This document shows positions 9,642 to 21,380 of a stretch of 64,000 nt of DNA, in pieces. Where the stretch lies: the NCBI RefSeq assembly GCF_036711975.1, contig NC_091971.1, positions 27,287,501 to 27,351,500 on the forward strand, read 5' to 3'. Origin of the DNA: Onthophagus taurus (taxonomy: Eukaryota; Arthropoda; Insecta; Coleoptera; Scarabaeidae). Positions within the stretch are counted from its first letter, which is position 1. Every line of letters begins with the position of its first letter. Below the pieces are notes generated by a model that searched no databases, had not been told where the DNA came from, and saw only the letters and a program-made list of their open reading frames with translations. Both the position numbers and the translations under genes were made by a program.

Positions 9642-11079
9642 TAGGGTGATTCGAGAGGAAATGAAAAGATTTTAAGGACATGTCTAGGAAGCTAAAATAA
9701 GCAAAATAAGCCCATATGTTCAAATCCGATTTTCATTTGTTTTCGAGATAATTAGGTTTTTCTTTTTAAAAAGTTAATCAAGTTATGTTTGACAACGTTA
9801 TCCTATATGACAATTTGAAACAAAATGTTAATTAAAGTGACAGTTGTAATTGTTACGAAATAATAAAATTGCCTCACATTTTCAGTCATAGAGAATATGC
9901 AGATATGGTGTTTGTTTATGGTTTTTGTAATGGTAATACTGTTCGTTCAGTAGAAGAGTATCGACGTCGTTTTCCGAATCGAAGAATTCCTAATAGGCAA
10001 GTGTTTCAAACTGTTTTTACACGTGCTGGCGAAAGTGGAATGTTCCCAAGTGCAAGCATTGTTTCTGAAAAACAGCAAGGGCTCAGTTTGGAACATGAAG
10101 AAAATATTCTGGATGTTGTAGAAAATAATCCAGGGATAAGTACAAGGCGCATGGCAATACAATTTGAAATTCCACAAACAATGGTTTGGAAAACATTAAA
10201 GCGACAAGGCTTAAACGCTTTTCATTTGCAGAAAGTACAAAATCTCCAAGAAGGCGATTATCCATTAAGACTACAATTTTGTCAATGGATTCGTGAAAAC
10301 AGAAGATTACTTAAATGCATATTATTTTCTGATGAAGCTCAATTGGACGAAAATCCCCATGCCACGCACCAGGCGGAACACAATTTCCAACATCGGTTTA
10401 GTATTAATGCATGGTGCGGCATTCTAAATGATCAGTTGTTTGGTCCTTTTGTGTTGGATGGCCGTCTTACTGGGGAAGGTTATTTACATTTTTTGGAAGA
10501 CCATTTAGAGGAAATATTGGACGATGTACCTTTGAATATTCGACAACGTATGATCTTCCAACATGATGGAGCACCCCCTCATTATTCAAATAATGTGAGG
10601 AATTTTCTAAATACGCATTTCGGCGATCGCTGGATTGGCAGAGGAGGCCCGCACCCTTGGCCACCGAGATCACCGGACCTCACTCCCCTAGACTTTTGTC
10701 TTTGGGGATGGATGAAGTCCTTAGTTTATGCTAGGAAAGTGGACACAAGGGATGCGCTACTAGATCGTATTCTTAATGCTGCGGCGTTCATTAGAGCGAA
10801 TCATCGTTCACTGAAACTGGCTACCAGGTCCATTTATAAACGCGCAAATAAGTGTATCGAAGTGGGTGGTGGAGTTTTCGAAAATTTAATGTGAATTAAT
10901 GCTACTTGTTTTTTTGGTTTGTTAGTTTAGTAATAAATTTTGCTTTAATTTTTAAATTATTATTGTTCAAAATATCTCAAACAAATGAAAATCGGATTTG
11001 AACATATGGGCTTATTTTGCTTATTTTAGCTTCCTAGACATGTCCTTAAAATCTTTCCATTTCCTCCCGAATCACCCTG
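9642..11079. mobile_element. Tc1/mariner element (DD41D group) inside Harbinger I
   Basis: Flanked by TA dinucleotides (9640-9641, 11080-11081). The ends form an inverted repeat of about 100 bp starting (C/T)AGGGTGATTCG, with only a few mismatches, so the insertion is fairly recent. A single transposase frame fills the interior. The insertion broke the Harbinger I MADF gene. Confidence 0.93.
9869..10894 (+). CDS. Mariner-type transposase, DD41D
   Basis: 341 aa frame with an N-terminal helix-turn-helix region (YADMVFVYGFCNGN, then a second HTH around residues 70-120) and a DDE/D catalytic domain. The catalytic Asp residues are seen in LFSDEAQ, QHDGAPPH and SPDLTPLDF. Between the second and third Asp I count 41 residues, the spacing of the rosa/DD41D group. 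The frame is open, but position 9869 is TTG where the related element at 61449 has ATG, so the initiator may have been lost. The next ATG is at residue 18. Confidence 0.9.
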   Translation: MPHIFSHREYADMVFVYGFCNGNTVRSVEEYRRRFPNRRIPNRQVFQTVFTRAGESGMFPSASIVSEKQQGLSLEHEENILDVVENNPGISTRRMAIQFEIPQTMVWKTLKRQGLNAFHLQKVQNLQEGDYPLRLQFCQWIRENRRLLKCILFSDEAQLDENPHATHQAEHNFQHRFSINAWCGILNDQLFGPFVLDGRLTGEGYLHFLEDHLEEILDDVPLNIRQRMIFQHDGAPPHYSNNVRNFLNTHFGDRWIGRGGPHPWPPRSPDLTPLDFCLWGWMKSLVYARKVDTRDALLDRILNAAAFIRANHRSLKLATRSIYKRANKCIEVGGGVFENLM

Positions 11080-11137
11080 TATAATTATTTATTTAAATAA
11101 ATTCTATAATTATAAAAGGTAGATATATAATTGTGTA

Positions 11138-11575
11138 TAGGTTGATTCAAAATAAAGATAGCTAAATAAGATAGCTAAAATGAAACTCCATGTGGTTAGC
11201 TAAATTTAAGTTGAAATTCTAAGTTGATAATCGACTTCAAAGTTATATTATTTTTTAAAAAGTCGTTGAAGTTAACAATTGAATATTTTATAAAAACCAA
11301 ACACAACAAAATCCTTAGCTCAGAGTAAACGATTTAGTGAATATTTCAAGAACGAATGCTAATTAAAGAAAAGAAAAATTGTTATTTTTTATTTTCGATT
11401 TCAATTTTTTTTTTTTCGGAAATGTTAGCTACTTTTTGCTTTTATAAAACTTTCAGTTTTGCACCCGACACTGAAAATGAAACTTTGAGCCGATCGAAAA
11501 AAAAATTTCTTTCATTTCGACTTAAAATTGGTTATTCCACATGGGGTGTTAGCCAAATACTTTTGAATCAGCCTG
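11138..11575. mobile_element. Mariner-type MITE inside Harbinger I
   Basis: A 438 bp segment with inverted ends ((C/T)AGG(T/C)TGATTCAAAA) flanked by TA. The inverted similarity extends inward for about 60 bp (the CATGTGG and TTAGCTA blocks). It has no convincing coding capacity. It is probably a non-autonomous derivative of a Tc1/mariner family different from its neighbour. Confidence 0.75.
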
Positions 11576-11597
11576 TATATTGTATTCGCATTTTTAT

Positions 11598-12752
11598 TTA
11601 AATTTTGTCATATTGCCAATGAACAGTTCCCTGAGGAGAGGTGAAATATTTTGCAAAATAGTCTCTAATGTGAATACCTCTAACGGTACCTCTTGTTCCA
11701 ACGGGATCCATGTTATCTAAATGACATTCGTACAAACTATCTTCGAAACAAACTCAATCATGCTTCCTAACAAAATTGTGGAGAATGCAGCATGCTTTTA
11801 TAATGATATCGGATAATTCAAGACTGGTACCTAATAGCCTATTCAGTATCCTCCATTTGCCAGCTAATATGCCAAACCAGCACTCCACCATTCTACGGGC
11901 TCTTGATAGCCTATAGTTGAAGACACGTTTCGTAACTGACAAATTTTTGCTAGGATATGGACGTAGAATATGTTCTGAAGTAGCAAATGCTTCATCGCCT
12001 AAAATTATAAACGGCATGACAGTTCCGGTTTCCACATTTGGTAGCAGTGTTGGGCCTGGTATATTTAACTGTCCTTTTTCAAGTAAACTGCCAAATTTTG
12101 ATTTCTTGAAAATATTGGAATCACTTGCAGAACCATAGGCTCCAACTTCTATTGAAGTAAAACAGTAGTCGGAATCTGCTACTCCAAGCAACACAGTTGA
12201 AAAGAAACACTTATAGTTGAAGAATTCAGATAAACTGGAAGCAGGTTTTTTTATTCTAATATGTTTGCCGTCGATGGCTCCAATGCAGTTAGGAAAATTT
12301 GTTCGCTTGTAAAAATTGTTTGCTATTTGTAACCAATCATCAGTATTTTTTGGTGGCATATATATGGACACTAAACATTCCCAAATAGCGATACATGTAT
12401 CTCTCACAATTTCTCCTATTGTTGTTTGGCCAAGTAAATATTCAAAATGCAAAGAGGCGAAGCTGTTGCCTGTTGCCAAATATCTGTAAGAAACAGACAA
12501 TCTTTCCGGTACTGGCACTGCTAAGCGCGTACGGGTATTTTGATGTACAATACGATCTTGAACTGCAGCCAGTAAGATGTTAAAACTCGTATAACCCATT
12601 CTATAGTAATTGAAGAATTTCATGGGGTGGTCCTTCAATGTTTCAAACAGTTTATAAAATTGACCATTAAACAGTCGCTGACTAATGAGGGGATGAACCC
12701 AAAAACGTCTGTTCTTCCTTTTTCTTCTTTTGATAATCAACGCACAGACCAT
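11598..12752 (-). pseudogene. Harbinger I DDE transposase, one premature stop
   Basis: HARBI1-like protein of about 384 codons with ATG at 12752. It shows the N-terminal RRFWVHPL, the first catalytic Asp in CIGAIDGKHI, FNYKCFFSTVLLGVADSDY, the second in LGDEAF, and NYRLSRARRMVECWFGIL with the catalytic Glu. A single in-frame TGA at 11754-11756 separates the last 52 codons, which end in HWQYD and match the family C-terminus. Unlike Harbingers II and III, it has no visible intron. It is convergent with the MADF gene. Confidence 0.88.
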
Positions 12753-12883
12753 GCTACATCAGTAGCATCCATGTTGAAATTTAAGACTGCAGCAACTATC
12801 TAGTCGATAGTGCGCTTAGCGGAAATCTAATGGCAACTTTTTAATAGAGCGATTTTTAAGTTAAGAGTGCGCGCCTGGCCTAA

Positions 12884-13300
12884 CGGTTGTTTACTTATAT
12901 TTTTTTGTTTGGTTAATTTTGGTCTTCTGAATTTTTTTTAAATTTTAATTCAAATTATCGTTGGAGACTGGTTGTGAGGTTGTCGCTTTTTGATTGGTTC
13001 GAAGGTGGTTTGTAGCGAGCGACGGGTGGTTGATTTCTTGATTTGCCAGTCTCGTTCTAATCGTTGAGTAACGAGAGTCATTTTTATTTTACGCTCCGTC
13101 AACGTTATAAGAAAGCATGGTTATTTAAGAAAAAGTTTTCAATTGTTGAATTTTTGGTTGTGATAAGGCTTGTTCGTCACGTTGTTGTGGATTTGGACTC
13201 GCTTTTCTTTGGAAATCACATCGATTTACGCCGATGTATTCGGATTTAAAACGTTAAACACGTGAGACGTTCTTTAAAGCCGAATTAAAGGATTCAGATA

Positions 13301-13335
<35 letters not shown>

Positions 13336-13945
13336 TCATATTTTTTTTAGTGGATAATTTTCTTATAATTTTTTTTGTTATTGAATTATAATTACAATTT
13401 TTTTTGTGCACTTGGTCGCATTTGAGGGGTAATATTTTGATACGTGATTGTTGATTTTGTTTAAACGAATTTCGTGTAGCTACATCGAATTGGTTCGCGA
13501 TCAATTATTAATTAATTCTTTTATTTCACAGGTTTGGGATATTTTGGGGGTTATGTTTTGATTTTTATTTTCATATGCGATCTTGTTTAATCTTTACATG
13601 TGTAACTTCGATGAAATCTATTATTTGCTTATACATTTATACTAAAACGTTATCTACATTGAAGGGAATTGACATTTTATCAATATATATATGTTTATCA
13701 ACATCATTTCAATATTATTTCTCCGATTAATTGACCTGTGTGAATATATTATTCGTTTATGTGTCTCTGGTTACGGATTTTATTGGAGTGTGTGGTATAT
13801 TTCTGGTAGGAACCAAGGGATAAAATCCGTGGCGCCCTTAAAAAAAAATAGATCGAACTCACCCGTCTCCACTGTTTCAAAGCTAGCTTGTGGTAGGGTT
13901 TCTATCGGGAATTGCTTTGTTTGTGTGTAAATAAGGCGCGACAGC
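12884..13945. other. Non-coding, with an (AT)n microsatellite
   Basis: I see no gene. An (AT)n run lies at about 13302-13332 and T-rich sequence follows to 13420. Short open frames here lack family features. Confidence 0.6.
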
Positions 13946-14070
13946 AGTACAGATTCTGCCGCACCAGCGCCATCTAGCGGCCATGGTGGGCACAATGGGT
14001 AGCGGTGCAGATTCTGCCACTACCACACTAGCGTCATCTAGCGGCCATGGTGGGCATAATGGGAAGTGAT
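13946..14070. repeat. Two tandem copies of a short dispersed repeat
   Basis: Two copies of a 60-65 bp unit (CAGATTCTGCC..., then AGCG(C/T)CATCTAGCGGCCATGGTGGGCA) lie side by side, and a third relative is at 9158-9205. The unit contains an AGCGCCATCTAG core. Origin unknown. Confidence 0.75.
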
Positions 14071-14279
14071 CCAGAACTCGCGTTTTCCTCTACTTAGATG
14101 TATTTAGTTCATTATTTAATTTAAAATGTTTGAATTATTTCAAATTTAATCCAAATTAAATTCATTATCCAAGGCGGACTTTTAAGCTGGTTATTTGCAA
14201 TTTATCTTTTGTTAAATTACTTTCAAAATTCTTATTGAAATTCTTAAAAACAGAACATTGCCTACATATTTTTAGTATA

Positions 14280-14700
14280 TCGTCGCCGGGCGTGCAATAC
14301 CTCCAATGTGACATACCTTCCTAAATCTAGGTTTTGACACTAAAAGACGCATTGGAGATTGCCGCATCTTCTGGCGATATCTCTAATGTTCCGCAGTCCA
14401 CTAACATGGTATTCAAAACAACTTTTTCAATCGCCAATGTGACGCATGCCCAAATACTATGACAGAAATATACCCAATGTGCAATTAAGCAACATTGGTG
14501 TTATTTACCAGGCGTTCAATACCTCCGATGTGCGTTCTTTAGTACATTGGATTTATATTTTCGCAAGACTGAATGCACATCGGTTGTATTTCCTAACCCC
14601 TAAATTCAATTTTACGGCGGTTAAACAGTTTATTTACAACGTTTGTTTGCCAATTTCCTTAAAATTCGAAAGCTAAATTAGTGCTTGAAGTGAATTTAGA
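14280..14700. repeat. Degenerate subterminal-type repeats
   Basis: Several diverged copies of (A/G)ATACCTCC(A/G)ATGTG and GCCAATGTGACG-like blocks occur between 14290 and 14550. They may be subterminal repeats of the transposon whose decayed genes follow, but I could not find a matching set on its other side. Confidence 0.35.
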
Positions 14701-15046
14701 ATCGAAGAAGCCGTTATAAAGGTATGTATCATTTTTTATAATAAATAGTTTATTTTTGTGTTATAAGACGATTTGTGAAAATATAGACCCATTAGCAGAA
14801 GTAAACAAAAAGGGGTAAATACTTTTACTCTCAAGAATTCTCGCTGGTAGAACCATTTATTTGTTTTTAATCACTTCGACATTGTTTTGATACCAGTCAG
14901 ATTTTAGAACAAAACAGAATAGTCACAGTATTTCATTTCACATTCCTTGAAATGATAAAGGAGTGGTTTTTCATGCAGAGTATCCTGTGTATAAATATTT
15001 TTAGCCAAATTTTATGCTTGAATGTAGTATTTTATTTCCAGGAAAA

Positions 15047-16241
15047 ATGTCTTCAAGGACACGAAAAATAATGAACCTGGTGCAGATGAATAACAGTGCC
15101 AAAAGGAACTGTTTATCTCGACCAGATCCACCAAAAATAGTTACTGGAAATTATGTAGTTAGCTCCGATAGGACGCTTGATAGAGTGAATGATGATATGT
15201 CGCAGAAAAGTGAAGATGCAGTTCCACAACCGCAACCATTGGAATACACCAATCTGATAGAAGAAAAAAAGAAGACAATTCAAATAGAAACGTGTAATGG
15301 CATTATTTACGTAGAGGAGCCAGGTAATAATGATGCACACGAATGACACGGTCCTGGAAAAATCGAATGAGGTAGAAACTGCAGATAGGCATTCAACTTT
15401 TGGTCTGGGTGAAAATCCAAGCATCCAAACAGAGGATGAAGTCGGTGAAAAGTTCGAGAATGTCAAAGAGGCAGTAGAGGGCAAAGAAGAACAAAAACAA
15501 TCGGAAGATTCTTATTCTGATTCTAGAGGAGGTACAGAGATGGGTAAAAAATATAAACAAATAAAAAATGCAGAAAACGATTCTGATTTTGAGCCAGAAA
15601 GTAGTGATGAGGAAGGCGAAATCATTTTAAAGAAAAGGACACATTTGAAGCGAGGAGACAAGCTAGAAACAAAATTAAAAAGAGTTCGAGGTAAAGGTTA
15701 TGAAGTGTTTTGAGGTTGAGAAATTACGAGTTCGTTTGAGAATGAATTAAAGATAATTTACTATCAACATATTATATTATGAAATTAAATGGTTTGGTTC
15801 TACACTGCACTAAACAATAATTGAATCAACTTAATAACTACAACAACGAGACTTACTGATTTTCTACGTGGTTCGTACGAATAATACAAAAAATAAAACT
15901 TGTTTTAATATTTTCGGCAAACGTAAGAAACACAAAAATGAATTCAAAATACAAAATCTATGAACTTTAAACATGAAGGTTACAGAAGAAATAAAGAAAA
16001 ACATATAACACGTACTCCAAGGGAAGCTAGACATCTAAAGGTAAGATGCAATCACAAGACAATAGAAATAGAAAAAATAACAAAAAAATCTTTTTTGTGC
16101 GCTTCACTTACCGATGAGGACAGACAAGATATTTTTCGAAGACTATGGAAGCTAGCTACTTGGAATGAAAAAAAAACTATTTATCCGAAATCTCGTTGTC
16201 ACCAGACCAATTCGCAGACGGAGAAAAGACATAAAAAATAA
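15047..16241 (+). pseudogene. Transposon-type protein fragment, Cys-containing motif
   Basis: After a possible splice acceptor (TTTATTTCCAG at 15031-15041), an ATG at 15047 opens a frame beginning MSSRTRKIMNLVQ. It shifts frame near 15330, continues as an acidic region (DSDFEPESSDEEGE) to 15713, and picks up again at 15960-16200 with a motif of the form C...ER.IF..W.L (SLTDEDRQDIFRRLWKL). I know that last motif from insect transposon-encoded proteins, including DUF7869-type ones. The frames are broken and I do not assign a function. Confidence 0.4.
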
Positions 16242-16362
16242 GGATGGTGATTTCAAGAAAAATGAAGGTCATGACTGTTTTCTTACGAAGCGAAATGGGG
16301 AAAGACTAAATAAAGTGTAAATACAAGTGTTGTTTTTAAAGATATAGGATCGCGTTTCGGCA

Positions 16363-17327
16363 GCGTCTAGAGTTTCTGTAAGAACTTTAAAACGGACAGT
16401 TACAGAATCTAGAAAAAGATTGATAGTGGAGAAACCTCGACCTTTAAAATTCCATACGAAAATCGTGTCCAGAAAAAAAAACAAAACAGATTTCGATGAC
16501 ACTGATGTAGACATTCTTCGGCGAACAATTCAAAATTTCTATATAACAGAAAAGAAGGTACCAACCATAAAGGGAATTTTAGCAAAATTTTCTACGGATA
16601 CGGAGTATGGAGGCTGTCCAGAACGTTTGCGAAAAATATTGCACGACATCGGTTATCGCTGGAGGAAAACAAAAACCAACAGAAAGCAACTAATGGAAAA
16701 AAATTACATCGCCAATTTGAGATGTACATTTTTAAGAAATGTCAAGCAGTATAAGGAAGCAAAACGAAACATATATTAACTCATCCCATACCAACGCAAA
16801 AAATTGGGACGATAATTCCAATACTGGCCTCCAGAAACCAGTTTCCAAAGGCGATCGAATAATTATTGTTCATGCCGGCAGTGAGAATGGGTTTGTTCCT
16901 GGAGCGTACGCACGTTAGCGAAGTTCCTGCACTACAGGGGATTACCACCGAGAAATGAATTTCGAGAATTATAAGAAATGGGTTACAGACCAACTGTTAC
17001 CCAATTTGCCGAACAATAGTGTATTGGTTATTGATAATGCCCCGTATCATAACAAACAAGTGAACAAATGTCCGACATCGACAACCCTGAAGATGGAGAT
17101 GGTAAATTGGTTGCGAACATTAATTTTTGTCCTCAAATGACAAAGCCGGAATTATACAATATAATAAAACAGAATAAGCCAAGATACAAAGAATATGAAC
17201 TTGATAAGTTGTTAAATGACCGCAATCACGACGTGCTTCGTTTACCACCATATCATCCCGACCTCAACCCATTTGAATTGTTGTGGGCTGGCTTCCATAA
17301 AGCAGTACGTGGCCGCAAAAAGGGATG
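16363..17327 (+). pseudogene. IS630-like (DDE_3) transposase, decayed
   Basis: Spread over three frames. The N-terminal helix-turn-helix part is at 16419-16780 (RRTIQNFYITEKKVPTIK, then LRKILHDIGYRWRKT). Then come SKGDRIIIVHAG-like sequence near 16850, MNFENYKKWVTDQLLPNLP with VLVIDNAPYHN at 16955-17060, and a C-terminus with LRLPPYHPDLNPFELLWA at 17230-17290. The segment that should hold the first catalytic Asp (near 16780) is destroyed. Several stops and frameshifts make it inactive. Confidence 0.75.
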
Positions 17328-17430
17328 ACGTCACATTTAAAAGGGATGACGTTGAAGTATTATGTGATGGTTTTTTTTTCAATATTTGGTGAAGAAGAGT
17401 GCAAGAAGCGCTGCTATCACACCATAAAAG

Positions 17431-18161
17431 TTGAAGACGCCTTCATTGTTCAGCAGCCACGTTTTGATTGTTCCAAAAAAGGCTGATTCAGAAGGAAATA
17501 AACGATATAGGATAGTAATTGATTTTCGTAAACTTAATGATCTTACAATTGCAGATGCTTTTCCTCTCCCAATATTTCTGAAATATTTGATCAGTTGGGG
17601 TCTTCAAAATATTTTTCGGTAGTAGACTTAGCAAGTGGATTCCATCAAATTCTTTTACACGAGGACAGCAAGCCTTTGACAGCTTTTAGTACACCCACTG
17701 GACACTATGAATGCAATCGATTACCAATGCGGCTAAAAGGATCACCAGCCTTTTCAATCACTTTTCAGCGACTTTTAAATTGTGTACTCAGCGGATTGCA
17801 GGGTATAAAATGTCTTGCTTACCTTGATGACATTGTTATTTATTGTCCTAATCTTCGAGAACATAATAAAAGGCTGATTGATGTTTTTGAACGATTAAGA
17901 GAAAACAATTTGAAACTTCAACCTGATAAATGTTCCTTTCTCCGCAAAGAAGTCGTGTATTTAGGCCATATCATCTGTCAAGAAGGCATAAAGCCCGATC
18001 CATCTAAGGTATCCTGTGTTACCGATTTTCCGGTACCAAATAACCAAAGGCAACTTAAAGGATTTCTAGGTCTAACCTCCTATTATCGTCGTTTCATTGT
18101 AAATTACTCCAATTTTAATTCTAAAACTTCTATTCCAAAACTTAATAGAAATATGAAATAG
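17431..18161 (+). pseudogene. Ty3/gypsy pol reverse transcriptase fragment
   Basis: The RT fingers and palm are recognisable: VLIVPKKADSEGNKRYRIVIDFRKLN, then after a frameshift near 17600 SVVDLASGFHQI, AYLDDIVIY (catalytic YLDD) and LGHIICQEGIKPDPSK, with the connection region GFLGLTSYYRRFI. Protease, RNase H and integrase are absent. It is a 5'- and 3'-truncated copy of a 17.6/gypsy-type pol. Confidence 0.88.
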
Positions 18162-18520
18162 AAAAAAATAATTTACTAATAAGCTTATTACAAACTCTAA
18201 TAAATAAGAATAAATAACATGGTTTATCAAATAGTTATTTGTAGGTAAATAAATAAGTTGGCATACATAAGTTGTGTAAACTTTATTAATTATTCGATCA
18301 ACAAATCTTTTATGTACAGGATAGTTATATAATTTACTGTGGAAGTGATTTTTAAGATACTGAAAGGTTTCATCTAGAAATCGATTGTGGTTATGTCTTC
18401 ATTTAATAACCAATAGATTTCCACAAGCTTCATGTACCAGGTGGCCAAATAAGAAAGTCCGGAAACTTCTTTATATTCATCCACAGAACTGTGTTCCGAC
18501 ACAGTATGACACTTATAACA
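18162..18520. other. Non-coding spacer
   Basis: AT-rich sequence between the gypsy RT fragment and the DDE_Tnp_4 fragment. I see nothing recognisable in it. Confidence 0.5.
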
Positions 18521-18525
18521 GTTAT

Positions 18526-19129
18526 TTACTGTAGAAAGTATTCCAATAATGACGGAGGTTCTACATCAAAATAAGTCGAAGTTACACTGCCATACAAGCA
18601 TGTATGGGCATTCGTTAAAAGTGCTGCAACAAGACAGTACTTTCCAACGGGTTGTAAATACAATTTCCGATTTTTTTTGAAATCTAGATAGGCAAATTGT
18701 TGCACAAGTTTTCCGAAGCTCCATTCCACACATTGCCGAACTTTGGATATTTCTCGATTGAACCTGATTTGCATTTCTGACAATTTAGTGCTAGAATAGG
18801 GCTTCATCACCATAAATACAATATGGATTACAGTATAGCTGTAATTGATCTAGTATAAGGGTATCCTTCAAAATGAAAGCATCATGCCTTCGACCTGGAT
18901 ATGGCATGCTCATATGGATAACAATCCCATTTGGCAATGTAATACATTGAAATTTCATGCAAGAAATTGTAATTTCTAAAGAAGTAAACACAAGAAAATC
19001 TTTAACATTATCAATATCAAACAATATGAGATTGTGCAAATCTTCTGTATACACTTTTGTCATTATTGGTCTAGCACAAGTCAATCTACATATCAACAAA
19101 TAATTGTATATAACCACACATGTTTTCAA
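18526..19129 (-). pseudogene. DDE_Tnp_4 (PIF/Harbinger-type) transposase fragment
   Basis: Two overlapping minus-strand frames give the catalytic half of a DDE_Tnp_4 transposase: FQCITLPNGIVIHM, PYPGRRHDAFILKDT, CIYGDEALF (second Asp), then FNREISKVRQCVEWSFGKLV (catalytic Glu region), LDFKKNRKLYLQPVGKY and the C-terminal YFDVEPPSLLEYF. A frame change near 18800 separates them. The N-terminal domain is missing. It differs clearly from the HARBI1-type proteins in Harbingers I to IV. Confidence 0.8.
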
Positions 19130-19173
19130 TTAATAACATTCAGGTTATGTTTCACATTATAACCTAAAAGTGG

Positions 19174-19376
19174 CAACATAACGTAACGAAAACACACTAC
19201 CGCAAACTCTTTATTTACACTGTTTTCCTGAAATAACTTAGCCAATCAGAATTCGATTTTGAATTGTATTGAAGCACCGACGTTAACCGCAAACAGGTTT
19301 TCAAGAAATTAATTTACGTTACGTTATAATCAAAAAATGGCCGCCTAACGTAACGAAAATACACTACCGCAAACTC
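19174..19376. repeat. Pair of 31 bp direct repeats
   Basis: TAACGTAACGAAAACACACT and the following ACCGCAAACTCT occur at about 19178-19210 and again at 19345-19376 with one mismatch, 170 bp apart. Their function is unknown. They may be the mark of an insertion/duplication or part of an LTR element interior. Confidence 0.6.
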
Positions 19377-19384
19377 TCTATTGT

Positions 19385-19607
19385 ATCAAATTATGTTACT
19401 TATAATTATGTAATTTCTATTCTCGTAACTGTTTTAATTGTTTGTTTTCTTGGATTTTGTAGTTATAAAGTATTCGTTAAAATTAAAGATAGATCTAAAC
19501 CAAAGGATTTAACAAATATAACTTATTCATCTGGTACTTTAGATTTAAGTCCGCCGGAAGACGAAAAGAAAATTGCACCAACACCACTAACCCTAGGTAC
19601 AATTTAG
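19385..19607 (+). pseudogene. Errantivirus-type env C-terminal fragment
   Basis: A frame open to the stop at 19605-19607 encodes a single hydrophobic membrane segment (VISILVTVLIVCFLGFCSY) followed by a basic then acidic cytoplasmic tail ending LTPLTLGTI. A purine tract (AGGGGGGAGG, 19606-19615) and an LTR follow immediately, the layout of env-bearing Ty3/gypsy elements. Only the tail end of the gene remains. Confidence 0.6.
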
Positions 19608-19615
19608 GGGGGAGG

Positions 19616-20031
19616 TGTTGTGTAGTAGCGTTATTTTATTATTACTTTATTGTATTAATTAATTATTAATTCTAGTATAATGTTGTTTTTCTTTCATTTT
19701 TCTTAGAAATATGCCTCGCGATCCGAACTATTTTCTTTGTTCGGATTCTTAAGAAATAAATGCAGATATCGCATGTACAATCACGTACGATGTTTCGATC
19801 CTAGATCGTGTGATACCATTTCAGCAATTTGGTATCCTCTTTTTAATTAGTCAGTTGTAACATACAATTTCATTTTCTATTGGTCAAATACGTCTTCGAA
19901 ACATCGTACCACTATTGTCTATAAATAGGGAAAGATCGCGAGGAGAGATCACTTTCTACTTAACTTCTTTAATTCGTACTTGTTTATTACAACTTCGTTA
20001 CGACGTTCATTTTATCTTAAGTTACCAAACA
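19616..20031 (+). mobile_element. 3' LTR of an env-bearing Ty3/gypsy element
   Basis: Starts TGTTGTGTAG directly after the polypurine tract. A TATA box (TCTATAAATAG, 19918-19928) lies about 300 bp in. The end is uncertain: a CA occurs at about 20030, and T/A-rich sequence with AATAAATAAAA follows near 20060. A polymerase B fragment begins at 20086, so the element sits next to Maverick copy 3. Confidence 0.55.
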
Positions 20032-20085
20032 GGTAAACATTATATTGTCTAGTTATTAAAATAAATAAAAGTGAGTTAAGGAGTT

Positions 20086-20740
20086 TTGAGATTTAATCAA
20101 CCTTTTCGAACTCACAACATAAGTGACGAGCAGTATTCCCATGCTCAAACTGTGTGGGAAAAATTTAATTGTCAATATTTAAAAGATTACTCGGATTTGT
20201 ATCTAAAAACTGATGTCATTTCACTTGCTGACGTATTTGAAAAATTTAGGCAAGTTTGCTTTAAAAATTATGGTTTAGATCTCGCTCATTATTATACTGC
20301 CCCAGGACTTTCTTGGGATGCAATATTAAAATTTACGCGAATTAAATTGGAACTCTTAACGAACACAGATCAAGTTCATTTCATTAAAAAAGGTATTCGT
20401 GGGGGCATTTACGAATGCTCCCAACGGCATGCTAAAGCGCTAATAATTTGAATGGGTGGGCAATATCTCAGTTTATACCTGTTTCCAATTTTAAATGGTT
20501 GAAAATGAAATACAAAATTTAGATTTTAATAACATATCAGATTCTTCTGATTATGGGTACATTTTAGATGTTGATATTGAATACCCTGAAGCTTTACATG
20601 ATTTACATAATGATCTCCCGTTCCTGGCTGAAAACTTACTACCACCTACCGGTAAATGTGAAAGTGAAAGGAGATTAATTCCAAATTTATTTAATAAGAA
20701 AAATGACATCATTCATTATAGAAATTTTAAATTTTGTTGA
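20086..20740 (+). pseudogene. Maverick DNA polymerase B, copy 3 fragment
   Basis: The translation matches the middle of the polymerase: YSDLYLKTDVISLADVFEKF (Exo III region), HYYTAPGLSWDAILKFT, then KGIRGGIYECSQRHAK. Near 20445 about 20 codons including the motif A Asp are missing. After a frame change it resumes with NLNGWAISQFIPVSNFKWL and GYILDVDIEYPEALHDLHND. Both sides are truncated. The lesion lies at nearly the same place where copy 1 is split by the LTR insertion. Confidence 0.85.
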
Positions 20741-21380
20741 AATTTAAAACAAGTTGTTGCTCATCGTTTTAAAGTTCGTGTAATAATTCGGAAATTATTT
20801 AATGGTTTTTGGGAATAAACCATACGAATTATACAGGGTGAGTTTTTTTACATATTTAGTATGGAGATCTCTAAAACTAGCGGAGATAGAGAAACGATTA
20901 AATAGGGAAAGAATTGCAGTTTCATGAACTCAACTTATTGAGATTTTTGTTTTTTGGATAAAATGCATGGCTAACTAGATATCTCGAAAAAGCCGTTTTT
21001 TTGTTATATCTTTAGATACCTATGGCTCTGCTATTATTGACTTTAGGAAAAATGTGTAAAGGAAAAATTTGTAGGGTATTACATGTTTAATAAAGCAGTC
21101 TAACTGATTTTTTTATTTAAGCAATAATTTTTGAGTTATGACACAAGCTTGTAATTTTTCTAATGGAAACCATAGTTGGCCATGACTTTATAAAAAAAGT
21201 CTTTTCTCAACGATTCTAATGATATACCACTTGACATAGATATTTTTATTAATAAATACATTATAGCCATTTATTCTTTTAATTGTAAAATTGTTCACGT
21301 AGTATGCTATGGAAACAATTGATAGATACGTTTAGTTATGACAACTTAAGGCAAACGCATGGGGGGATCTCTAATGAACG
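20741..21380. other. Non-coding spacer, possible MITE end
   Basis: No gene. TATACAGGGTGAGTTTTTTT at 20833 looks like a Tc1/mariner-type terminus, but I found no matching inverted end nearby. Confidence 0.4.

Larger units (their letters stand above)
9210..12880. mobile_element. PIF/Harbinger element I, with TAA target duplications
   Basis: Both ends carry GGCCAGGCGCGCACT as a 15 bp inverted repeat, flanked by TAA at 9207-9209 and 12881-12883, the 3 bp target of PIF/Harbinger. It encodes a MADF partner protein on plus and a DDE transposase on minus, running convergently. Two later insertions, a mariner (9642-11079) and a MITE (11138-11575), lie between the two genes. The subterminal 30 bp at each end are also partly inverted. 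Confidence 0.92.

Noticed and set aside
11356..11601. 81 aa frame on plus
   Set aside because: Lies inside the MITE 11138-11575 and T-rich sequence; no features.
13274..13504. Short frame across the (AT)n array
   Set aside because: It reads the microsatellite as Tyr-Ile repeats; not a gene.
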